NCBI GenBank assembly: GCA_934229725.1
Contig: CAKQDX010000010.1
Coordinates: forward strand, 24,736 to 88,735
From: an uncultured Streptococcus sp.
Lineage (GTDB): Bacteria; Bacillota; Bacilli; Lactobacillales; Streptococcaceae
DNA: 64,000 nt
Direction: 5' to 3'
A program made the position numbers and the translations under genes. The notes under the pieces were generated by a model. It ran no database searches, was not told the DNA's origin, and saw nothing but the letters and a program-made list of their open reading frames with translations. The first letter of the stretch is position 1; each line of letters starts with the position of its first letter. Shown piece after piece: positions 42,786-50,377 of the stretch.

Positions 42786-43325
42786 CTAGCGCACGTAAAC
42801 CGTCACCTTACTGATACCATAGGTTTTCTGCTTCCAAATCCCAAAGTTTGAAATTTCTTCAGGCAGGTCCACAGCCTTATCCGTCTCGCAAACCAACATA
42901 ACTTCTTCAGCCAAGAGCCCTTGCTCCTCTAACTGAGTAATATTGGCCACAATCTGCTCTTTGGCATAAGGCGGATCTAAAAGCACCAAGTCAAACTGAC
43001 CTGTCAATTGGGTCAGTGCACGCGCCGCATCCATCTTCAAAAGCTGGAACTGCTTCTCACTCTTGGTCATCTTGATATTTTGCTGAATAATGGCTTGTGC
43101 CCGACGATCTTTTTCCACGAGGACAGCTGACGACATGCCACGACTGATAGCCTCAATAGCCAGACTGCCGCTCCCAGAAAAGAGATCCAAAACACGTCCC
43201 CCATCAAAGAAAGGACCAATCATATTGAAAATGGCACCCTTGACCTTGTCCGTTGTTGGACGAGTCGTTTTGCCTTCTAACGTTTTAAGCGGACGCCCGC
43301 CAAAATCACCTGCTACAACACGCAA
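42786..43325 (-). CDS. rsmD: 16S rRNA (guanine(966)-N(2))-methyltransferase RsmD
   Basis: About 179 aa from a TTG (43323-43325), chosen because GAGGTG lies 6 nt upstream and the product then begins RVVAGDFGGRPLKTLEG like other RsmD proteins. A longer ATG-started frame (to 43403) has an atypical hydrophobic start. Motif I VLDLFSGSGSLAIEA and the catalytic DPPY in LVLLDPPYAKE are present. Confidence 0.92.
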   Translation of the reverse strand: MRVVAGDFGGRPLKTLEGKTTRPTTDKVKGAIFNMIGPFFDGGRVLDLFSGSGSLAIEAISRGMSSAVLVEKDRRAQAIIQQNIKMTKSEKQFQLLKMDAARALTQLTGQFDLVLLDPPYAKEQIVANITQLEEQGLLAEEVMLVCETDKAVDLPEEISNFGIWKQKTYGISKVTVYVR

Positions 43326-43438
43326 GCTGGTCACCTCGTTTTTACTGATTTTTAGTAAGACTGTTCTATTATACCAAAAAACCACACATAGATGTTGCTC
43401 CAAAGGGGACTAGACAAGTTAAATCCCCCAAGAGAACA

Positions 43439-43466
43439 CAAAAAACTCGAGAACATCCCGAGTTTC
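43439..43466 (-). terminator. Terminator of trxB
   Basis: AACTCGgg/ctCGAGTT stem with a six-T run on the minus strand. Confidence 0.82.
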
Positions 43467-43474
43467 CATTCATT

Positions 43475-44395
43475 TTACTTATCACCAAGTGCAGTCACGT
43501 AGTTGTAGGCTTCGATACCAGCTGTGGCACCATCACCTACGGCTGTTGTGATTTGGCGAAGGTCTTTCTGACGGACATCCCCAATGGCAAAGATACCAGG
43601 AATACTTGTCGCCATCTTATCATCTGTAATGACCCAACCAGCTTGGTCAGTGATATCGAGATCTGTCAAGTAATCTGAAACAGGATCAAGACCCACATAA
43701 ACGAAGACACCGCCGAATTCGTGGTTAGTCACTTCACCCGTTTTGACATTCTTGATATCAACACTGCGAACCTTGATGTCATCGCCCTTGATTTCTTCAA
43801 CGACGGAATCCCAGATAAACTTGACCTTCTCATTGGCGAAGGCACGGTCTTGAAGGACCTTTTGGGCACGCAACTCATCACGACGGTGAACAATGGTCAC
43901 GCTATTAGCAAAGCGTGTCAAATAAATCCCTTCTTCAACAGCAGAGTCCCCACCACCAACGACCAGGAGGTCCTGATTACGGAAGAAAGCCCCATCACAT
44001 ACCGCACAGTAAGAAACACCACGACTGTTGTACTCTTCTTCACCAGCAACACCGATGTGGCGATGTTTGGCCCCCGTCGCAATAATAACTGTCTTGGTTT
44101 GGTACTCCTCGTCACCAGTTTTGACAACTTTATAGTCACCCTTGTCTTCGATACCAGACACAATACCGTAAAGATTTTCAACGCCCAATTTTTCCAAAGG
44201 TTCGAACATCTTCATAGACAATTCTGGACCAGAGATATTTTCAAAGCCAGGGTAATTTTCAATCTCAGACGTGTTATTCATCTGTCCGCCAGGAGCACCT
44301 TGCTCCAAAGTTGCCACTTTAAGGTTGGCACGGGCTGCATATAGCGCTGCTGTCATCCCCGCAGGACCAGCTCCAATAATAATCGTATCGTACAT
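43475..44395 (-). CDS. trxB: Thioredoxin-disulfide reductase
   Basis: A 306-aa flavoprotein that reduces thioredoxin with NADPH. FAD site IIGAGPAGMTAALYAARA, redox CAVCDG (CxxC), NADPH site VVGGGDSAVEEG and the C-terminal GIFAIGDVR are present. It is followed by a terminator and preceded by a DUF4059 gene, a common pairing in streptococci. Confidence 0.97.
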   Translation of the reverse strand: MYDTIIIGAGPAGMTAALYAARANLKVATLEQGAPGGQMNNTSEIENYPGFENISGPELSMKMFEPLEKLGVENLYGIVSGIEDKGDYKVVKTGDEEYQTKTVIIATGAKHRHIGVAGEEEYNSRGVSYCAVCDGAFFRNQDLLVVGGGDSAVEEGIYLTRFANSVTIVHRRDELRAQKVLQDRAFANEKVKFIWDSVVEEIKGDDIKVRSVDIKNVKTGEVTNHEFGGVFVYVGLDPVSDYLTDLDITDQAGWVITDDKMATSIPGIFAIGDVRQKDLRQITTAVGDGATAGIEAYNYVTALGDK

Positions 44396-44460
44396 GAGTC
44401 ACTCCTTTTACGCATTTCTTGTAGAGATATCTTACACCTAATAGGCCATCAAAGCTAGTA

Positions 44461-44685
44461 TTATGCATTCAGCACGATGAGGATCGCCATAAAGGCAAAA
44501 GCTAAGACAGGAATCGAAACCATCGACATCATAATAGCATCATAGAGGGCACCTTGACGCTCCTTAACCGTCTTGTCAGCACGACGTAGGGCACGCCAGC
44601 CAAGCCAAAAGGCACCAATCACCAAGCACATAAAGAAAGCAATCACAAGGCCCAAAAGGTAAAATTTAAAAATATTTAATAACAT
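44461..44685 (-). CDS. DUF4059 family membrane protein
   Basis: A 74-aa protein with two transmembrane segments (about residues 6-30 and 50-72) separated by a basic loop (RALRRADKTVKERQ). It matches the DUF4059 family, of unknown function, typically found next to trxB and an amino-acid ABC transporter. It lies 65 nt before trxB. Confidence 0.85.
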   Translation of the reverse strand: MLLNIFKFYLLGLVIAFFMCLVIGAFWLGWRALRRADKTVKERQGALYDAIMMSMVSIPVLAFAFMAILIVLNA

Positions 44686-44699
44686 AAATCATCCTAAAG

Positions 44700-44886
44700 T
44701 GAGAAATAGAAAAGGCTGAGACAACATTCTCCAACCTCTGAATCCGACTAGTAATAACTGCAGAAGGCAGTATCTGACTGGACTTTCGGGGCATCTACAA
44801 ACATTCCAAAAGCTCCTAATCATCCTTACAGGATCCGACCTCGGACTAAAAATGGAGTCCTGTCGCATCGCCTTTTTCTATTGTAA
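44700..44886. other. Structured intergenic block
   Basis: GAAAAGGC at 44709-44716 pairs with GCCTTTTTC at 44871-44879. Inside are ATCCTGTAAGGAT, TCCGAGGTCGGA and CTGCAGAAGGCAG-type hairpins. It probably includes the terminator of the ABC ATPase gene. No coding potential seen. Confidence 0.5.
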
Positions 44887-44899
44887 CAAAAATCCCATC

Positions 44900-45643
44900 T
44901 TAAAGATATTGTTTTGAATAAGAAGCGAAAAATTCTTTCGTTCTTTCTTCTTTTGGATGGTTGAAAAGTTCTTCAGGTGTTCCTTGTTCAAGGATATGCC
45001 CTTTTTCAAGGAAGAGCACCTTGTCAGCCACTTGATAAACAAAGTTCATGTCGTGACTAACCAAAATCATGGTCTGACCTGACTTAGCCGCATCAGCGAT
45101 TGATTTTTCAACCTCACCAACCAACTCAGGGTCAAGGGCAGATGTTGGTTCGTCAAGCAAGAGCACATCAGGCTTCATGGCAAGGGCACGGGCCAAAGCC
45201 ACACGTTGCTTTTGCCCACCTGACAAGTGACGTGGGTAGTGATTTTCACGATTAGACAGCCCAACCTTAGCTAGCTCTTCCTTGGCAATCTTAGTCGCTT
45301 CTTCGTCAGAAAGTTTCTTAACAATCTTAAGCCCTTCCTTAACATTATCCAAGGCCGTGCGACGCTCAAAAAGGTTAAACTGTTGGAATACCATGGCCAA
45401 CTTACGACGAAGGGTAAGGATTTGTTCTTTGGTAATTGTTTCAAAATCCACCTTAAAATCATCAATGGTAATGGTACCAGAATCAGGCTGTTCCAAATAG
45501 TTTAAGCTACGAAGGATGGTTGACTTCCCTGCACCAGAGGCACCGACAAGCGCTACCACTTCACCTTTTTCAATATCGAAGTTAATCCCATCAAGAACCT
45601 TTTGCCCTGAAAATTCCTTGGTCAAATTTTTGATGCTAATCAT
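44900..45643 (-). CDS. Amino-acid ABC transporter ATP-binding protein
   Basis: A 247-aa polar amino-acid ABC ATPase. Walker A GASGAGKST, Q-loop FQQFNLF, signature LSGGQKQR, Walker B VLLLDEPTSALDPE. It overlaps the permease gene by 1 nt. The CYS-box upstream of the permease suggests the transporter imports cystine or cysteine; the sequence alone fits several polar amino acids. Confidence 0.93.
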   Translation of the reverse strand: MISIKNLTKEFSGQKVLDGINFDIEKGEVVALVGASGAGKSTILRSLNYLEQPDSGTITIDDFKVDFETITKEQILTLRRKLAMVFQQFNLFERRTALDNVKEGLKIVKKLSDEEATKIAKEELAKVGLSNRENHYPRHLSGGQKQRVALARALAMKPDVLLLDEPTSALDPELVGEVEKSIADAAKSGQTMILVSHDMNFVYQVADKVLFLEKGHILEQGTPEELFNHPKEERTKEFFASYSKQYL

Positions 45644-46566
45644 TAGCGGTCACCTCCAATTCCAGAAATGTCAGTTACTTCAGGTGCCTTAATGGCCATA
45701 TGATTTTCAACCGAACGACCAATATTTTCAATCAAGATTGAGATGGCCCAGTAAACGAGGGCTACTGAGATATAACGTTCAAAGTAACGGTAGTCAGCAC
45801 CACCCAAGATTTGAGCCTGTGCATACATTTCGACGATACCTGCACTAAAGGCAAGTGATGTTCCCTTAGTCAAGCCAATCAAACTGTTAATCAAGCTTGG
45901 TGTCGCAATAACAGCCGCATTTGGAATGATGACACGACGGTAAACCTGTGCTGATGTCATCCCAAGAGAACGGGCAGCTTCGATTTCTCCAGCATCCACA
46001 GCTTGAATCGCCGCACGGATGGTTTCACTCATGTAAGCTGCTTCGTTAAAGGCAAAGGCCGTAATGGCAAAGATAGCTGGTGGAATCTCATTAATGTTCC
46101 AGTCCAAACCAAACTCACCATTCAAGTAACGAAGGAAGAGTGGAATACCATAGTAAGTCAACATGAGTTGGACAAGAATTGGTGTCCCACGCAAGAAGCT
46201 CACAAAAACAGATTGAATCGGATAAAGGATACGTACTCGATTGATCTTAACAACCGCAAAGACGAGGGCCAAAATCAAACCGAAGAAGGCACCTGCAATG
46301 GTCAAGCCCAAGGTTAAAGGCAAACGTTCCACAATCTTAGGAACCGCATCAAAGACAGCCTTCCATGAGAAGAGCTTACCAGCTGGCATCCAAGATGAAA
46401 TCCATTTGAAGACAATTGTAACCAATTGCAAAATATAACCCCAAAGGATTTCCACTAACCATGATAAGGGAATAGCCAAAGCAACAACTACTGCCAAACC
46501 AATCAAGCCAAAGACAACTTGGAGGTACCAAGGTGACCGATTAAATGCTTCAATACTCTTTTTCAC
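45643..46566 (-). CDS. Amino-acid ABC transporter permease
   Basis: A 307-aa His/Glu/Gln/Arg/opine-type permease with about five transmembrane segments. The EAA-like motif EAARSLGMTSAQVYRRVIIPNA couples to the ATPase, and FLRGTPILVQLMLTYYG is the family signature. First gene of the two-gene operon behind the CYS-box. The binding protein is encoded separately at 46845. Confidence 0.93.
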   Translation of the reverse strand: MKKSIEAFNRSPWYLQVVFGLIGLAVVVALAIPLSWLVEILWGYILQLVTIVFKWISSWMPAGKLFSWKAVFDAVPKIVERLPLTLGLTIAGAFFGLILALVFAVVKINRVRILYPIQSVFVSFLRGTPILVQLMLTYYGIPLFLRYLNGEFGLDWNINEIPPAIFAITAFAFNEAAYMSETIRAAIQAVDAGEIEAARSLGMTSAQVYRRVIIPNAAVIATPSLINSLIGLTKGTSLAFSAGIVEMYAQAQILGGADYRYFERYISVALVYWAISILIENIGRSVENHMAIKAPEVTDISGIGGDR

Positions 46567-46646
46567 AATGTTACCCTTTCTATCTAAAAAAGTAGGTTAG
46601 CCAAGCGCTAACCATCTTTATTTCTGATATAAATTCTATAGTATTC

Positions 46647-46714
46647 ATTTTAGCACGACTCAGAAAGTCTGTGAAATAGTCTTTTCTTATCATAGTGATA
46701 AAAAAATCGTATCA
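46647..46714 (-). promoter_or_regulatory. CYS-box (CmbR-type site) and promoter of the ABC permease operon
   Basis: On the minus strand TGATA-N9-TATCA-N3-TGATA (46688-46714) matches the CmbR/CysR site described for streptococcal cysteine genes. It lies directly upstream of -35 TTTCAC (46671-46676) and extended -10 TGC-TAAAAT (46647-46652), 18-bp spacer. Activation of the transporter by CmbR is inferred. Confidence 0.7.
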
Positions 46715-46806
46715 CTGATAATTCTGCTTTATTAAGACCAAAAAATGTGAACTAGTTCCTTAAGTCACGAACCAAATGAACATCAACCGATGCTTTCCGG
46801 CATGAG

Positions 46807-46838
46807 AAAAACACCTAAAACGTTAACGTTTCAAGTGT
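46807..46838 (-). terminator. Terminator of the substrate-binding protein gene
   Basis: ACACTTGAAACG/CGTTTTAGGTGT stem followed by TTTTTC on the minus strand, a few nt after the stop. Confidence 0.9.
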
Positions 46839-46844
46839 ACCCTA

Positions 46845-47675
46845 TTATTTCAAATCACTGACGTAATCGCCACCGAAGTATTCCTTGCTGAGTTTGGCAA
46901 GAGTTCCATCTTTCTTGAGCTCTTTGATACGTTTGTTAGTAAAGGTTTTGAGTTCCTTACCTTGCTTATCATTTGAGAAAAGAAGATATTCAAGACCATC
47001 AGTCTTCATACCGATATCGTCTTTAATCTTGTTTACAGCCAACTTATAGCCTTGATCTTTGACAATGTACTCAGACGAAATGGCATCGTAAAGGATAAAA
47101 TCAATTTTTCCTTCTTGAATGTGTTGGATACGTGTTGAAAGACCAGTTGAGCTAGAAGCGTAATTGATTGTAATTGGTTTTTTATCTTCATTAGCATGGT
47201 TCCAATTTTCAAGCAACTGAGCATAGTTAGAGCCAGGAAGCACCTCTGTTGTCTTACCAGACAAATCATCTAGGCTAGTATACTTGGTACCCTCAGCACT
47301 GGTAATAGCGTAGTTAGAACGTGAAATCGGATCTGAGAAACCATATTTCTGAGCACGCTCTTCATTGTAGTTGAAATCATTAGCCGCAATCTGATAACGT
47401 CCAGAATCCACCCCTGTCAAGATGGAATCAAAAGGCGTCGTCACAAACTTGACCTCATACTTGTCTGAATCCTTGAAAATAGCCTTGACCAAATCAATAT
47501 CATAACCCTTGAAGTCGTCACCTTTTTTGAAAGTGAAAGGCGCCGTATCAGAATCCGTCGCAACAGTAATCGTCTGCTTTTCACCAGATGCCTTACCGTC
47601 ACCCTTGTTTCCACAAGCAACCAAAGTCAAAACAGACAAGCCAAGAATTCCTAAACCTGCAAGCCATTTTTTCAT
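46845..47675 (-). CDS. Amino-acid ABC transporter substrate-binding lipoprotein
   Basis: About 276 aa from the ATG at 47673-47675 (CGAGGAA upstream); a longer in-frame start adds 19 non-signal residues. Lipoprotein signal with lipobox LTLVAC (Cys about residue 20), then a family-3 extracellular solute-binding fold (TITVATDSDTAPFTF start, YDIDLVKAIF, GRYQIAANDFNY). Probably feeds the permease/ATPase encoded downstream. A degenerate CYS-box-like sequence lies upstream, so cystine is the likely ligand. Confidence 0.92.
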   Translation of the reverse strand: MKKWLAGLGILGLSVLTLVACGNKGDGKASGEKQTITVATDSDTAPFTFKKGDDFKGYDIDLVKAIFKDSDKYEVKFVTTPFDSILTGVDSGRYQIAANDFNYNEERAQKYGFSDPISRSNYAITSAEGTKYTSLDDLSGKTTEVLPGSNYAQLLENWNHANEDKKPITINYASSSTGLSTRIQHIQEGKIDFILYDAISSEYIVKDQGYKLAVNKIKDDIGMKTDGLEYLLFSNDKQGKELKTFTNKRIKELKKDGTLAKLSKEYFGGDYVSDLK

Positions 47676-47807
47676 ATCTATATTCCTCGATACTTTCTTC
47701 AATAGTTTTTGATAGTAGTGTACCACCTTCACCCCTAGTCGTCTAATACCAAAAAACTAAGAGGTGATAGAAAAAGGTTATAGGGGAAAGGGGATAAATA
47801 ACAGGAT

Positions 47808-47838
47808 AGAAAAGAGCTGCCACTCATGTGACAACTCT
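47808..47838 (-). terminator. Terminator after the TPR-like pseudogene
   Basis: AGAGtTGtCAC/GTGgCAgCTCT hairpin with TTTTC on the minus strand. Confidence 0.7.
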
Positions 47839-47846
47839 AGCAATGA

Positions 47847-48631
47847 CTACATCGTCTCTTCCAAATACTTCTTAGCTTCTTGCACGTAAAACAAATCTGG
47901 ATTTTCGTTGACGATTTCTTGGAAGCAAGCTTTAGCTTCTTCGGGTTGGTTTTGGTTGAGGTAGTTGAGGGCAGAGTAATACTTAGCTTCAATTTGGTGA
48001 AGCTTATATTTTGGTGCTATCGTCTCAAAATAATCAGTCGTTTGACCTGAGACAACCCTGTAAATAGCTAACAATTTTGCTGAACTTTCTGGAAACCTTT
48101 CATCTTTCGATAAAGGGAAAGGCTATCCTCAAAATCAGAAAAATCTTTTTGATTAATTTTGTTAAGCATAGGATAGTAGGAAAGACTTGTTAACAATACT
48201 TTGCGTCGTTTCCACCTCGCCTTTTTTACATCAATTTCATTCAACGACTGTAAGGACTGCTCAAACTCCCCTCGAAAATAATGATACTGAGCATCTGCTA
48301 GGTGAGTTGACTGGAGAGCCCCTCTCTTTTGCCTACGGTTAGCCTTTTTATATGCATAGTCAAAGTAATCACGATACCTTCCCATATCAATATTTGAGTA
48401 TAAAACCTTCCTAAAATATGCTGAAAAATATCTAGGGATATATAGTTCCACTCCTAACATCACAAAAATCAAAAGTGCTCCTCCCATTATGACTAATAAA
48501 TTGTCTTGTAGAGGACCGAAAAATACAGCAATATATAATATAACAGAGCCATAAAGCAAAGCGTAGATTGTTCGTTTTGCAAATTTATATATGTCTTCAT
48601 TGGACATTCTATCAAAATATGATTTCATCAC
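47847..48631 (-). pseudogene. Frameshifted membrane protein with TPR-like C-terminus
   Basis: Two ORFs form one gene: 48068-48631 (187 aa, two transmembrane segments, basic central region, ending KGFQKVQQNC) and 47847-48074 (a TPR-like helical tail with ALNYLNQNQPEEAKACFQEI). In the second frame the coding continues upstream as ERFPESSAKLLAIYRVVSG before joining, so a single-base indel near 48100-48115 (AAAGATGAAAGG) breaks the reading frame. The intact protein would be about 260 aa. It lies at the end of the T7SS region. Sequencing error cannot be excluded. Confidence 0.7.
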
Positions 48632-48707
48632 ATTCCTCTGAGAATCGATTATTTTCTGAATAATACCGTGAAGACGGAAAACTCTACTAAAGTCGTAGTT
48701 GCTTTAA

Positions 48708-48773
48708 TTACACCAGTTCTCCCAAATATTTCTTAGCCTCTTTCACGTAAAATAAATAATGTGGCTAACTCTA
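48708..48773 (-). pseudogene. Remnant of a paralogous C-terminus
   Basis: Translates as HYLFYVKEAKKYLGELV-stop, close to the PDLFYVQEAKKYLEETM-stop end of the pseudogene at 47847. A tandem duplication followed by deletion would explain it. Confidence 0.6.
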
Positions 48774-48937
48774 TACCCCATATATGAGAGCTGCCCGTCT
48801 TAACCTATTCCTTCCAAAATACTCAATAAATCATTTATCAAAATATTCTGAATAAAAACTACAATATCCATTATAGCATGGAAAATAAGCTTTCATAACA
48901 TTATGAGAGGGACAAAATTATTAGGATTTGGGTATTA

Positions 48938-48962
48938 GAAAACCCCAGCGAGAGGCTGGAGT
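48938..48962 (-). terminator. Terminator of the T7SS cargo operon
   Basis: CTCCAGC/GCTGGGG stem with TTTTC on the minus strand, just after the 124-aa gene. Confidence 0.8.
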
Positions 48963-48967
48963 TAATA

Positions 48968-49342
48968 TTAATCTGGCAAGCTATTCGCAGCTTCTCGTTC
49001 AGCATCTGTTACAGGTGCAGTGACCGATGCATAGGGATCAACATAATTTGGATTTCCATAAGATGTTATAATACCACCTTCAGAAATTGAATTTGCAAGT
49101 GAAGCATCTGCACTATAGAAGGCTGTTGCTACTTGATCCAAGTAAGTATTTAAATTACTTACAACGTTTGAAACATTATGAACAACTGATTTAATCGTAT
49201 CAGTCCCTGATGAAATGATTCCACTTGAGGTATCTGATACTGCTGAAGCCCCATCCACAATCTCTTGTTCAAGATGATTTGCTACTACCTGAACACTTTG
49301 AATGTGTGCCGTATTAATATTTACCGTCGAATCCATTCCCAT
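48968..49342 (-). CDS. Small T7SS-associated protein (WXG100-like, TIGR04197/DUF3130-like candidate)
   Basis: A 124-aa, mostly alpha-helical, acidic protein. It lacks a WXG but has FYSADASLA, an FxxxD pattern like that of LXG-associated helical proteins (Lap1 type) and of the YxxxD export signal, followed by a Gly/Tyr/Pro tail. AGGAGG lies before the ATG. Placement 33 nt after the 333-aa gene in the T7SS region supports a role as targeting partner or small effector. The family assignment is tentative. Confidence 0.65.
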   Translation of the reverse strand: MGMDSTVNINTAHIQSVQVVANHLEQEIVDGASAVSDTSSGIISSGTDTIKSVVHNVSNVVSNLNTYLDQVATAFYSADASLANSISEGGIITSYGNPNYVDPYASVTAPVTDAEREAANSLPD

Positions 49343-49375
49343 AAATATCCTCCTAATACTTTAATATCTAAAATT

Positions 49376-50377
49376 CTAATCCAAATAATATACCATTTTA
49401 TTATTATAATATCTCATCAATTCATCATAATTAGCAATTTTAGTATCAACACCTTTAGTACTCCATTTTGCAGGTAAATAAGCATCATCAAATACTGATT
49501 CACCAGGTTTCAAAAACTCGTTACTAACCTCAAGTAATTCACTGCCATTAGTAAGCTGTCCATTTTCACTACTCATCAGTCGGTAAGCAACGCTGTCTTT
49601 TTTTGAAAACAACTGATAAGCAGAAAAATTCGTGTTCTTTAGCTGGATATCACCACTATAATCATCATTTTTGACAAACTGATTATCCCAAAGTAATACT
49701 CCTGCTTTATAGTCATTCGACTGTGATAAAGCAAGTACAGCATTATTTTGAACACTCAAACTTTCTTCCGTTTCCTCACCTTTGACTTTCAATGTGCGAA
49801 GATTAATTGATAAAAACTTGGTCCTATTTGATTGCTCAATTTTTATGATTATATAGTCTTCATTCTCTTTCTTTTGTATTATCGAAAGTGTACTGAGAAT
49901 TTTAAAATCATCCTTATCAAGATAATCAGTTAGAGTTTTCCAGAGATTTAATTCATGTTTCACAGGTACTTTCGGAGTCAAATCAAATACATCTAAATAA
50001 TAATACTCATCTTTTTTCATATCTTTCATCGCAGTATCGGATCTCAGCCTCTTTCGAATTCTAACAAGATAATCAGAGTTTGCTCGAATCCATTCTGGAG
50101 ACTCTAGTTTCTTAGATTCCTTTAATTCATTCCTGTCATAATCCCATTCGACTACGATTCCATTTTTATTATTTATAAATTCATAATTCTTGATACTTGC
50201 TTTTGGGTTGTAAATGGCAAATTTCTGTGTAGTTTGTTTATCTGATTGGGTAGCTTTACTTATTTCTTTATGATGCGAAAATTGATAAAGTGAAAAAAGA
50301 GAAAATATCAGTACTACAAATAAACAAGAATAAAGAATTACTTTTCCTGAAATCTTTTTTTCTCCCTTGAACAACAT
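49376..50377 (-). CDS. Membrane-anchored extracellular protein, possible immunity or partner protein
   Basis: A 333-aa protein with a single transmembrane segment (about residues 12-30) and an outward hydrophilic domain rich in Lys, Asp, Asn and Tyr. Its ATG overlaps the stop codon of the 715-aa T7SS candidate effector (TAATG), so the two are translationally coupled, as expected for an effector and its immunity protein. No family recognised; other roles are possible. Confidence 0.65.
   Translation of the reverse strand: MLFKGEKKISGKVILYSCLFVVLIFSLFSLYQFSHHKEISKATQSDKQTTQKFAIYNPKASIKNYEFINNKNGIVVEWDYDRNELKESKKLESPEWIRANSDYLVRIRKRLRSDTAMKDMKKDEYYYLDVFDLTPKVPVKHELNLWKTLTDYLDKDDFKILSTLSIIQKKENEDYIIIKIEQSNRTKFLSINLRTLKVKGEETEESLSVQNNAVLALSQSNDYKAGVLLWDNQFVKNDDYSGDIQLKNTNFSAYQLFSKKDSVAYRLMSSENGQLTNGSELLEVSNEFLKPGESVFDDAYLPAKWSTKGVDTKIANYDELMRYYNNKMVYYLD

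Larger units (their letters stand above)
48632..48967. other. 336-bp intergenic region with gene remnant
   Basis: Contains a decayed copy of the tail of the neighbouring TPR-like gene (48708-48773) and the terminator of the T7SS cargo operon. No intact gene. Confidence 0.65.

Noticed and set aside
47847..48074. Independent 75-aa gene
   Set aside because: Coding homology continues upstream in its frame into the neighbouring ORF, so it is the tail of a frameshifted gene.
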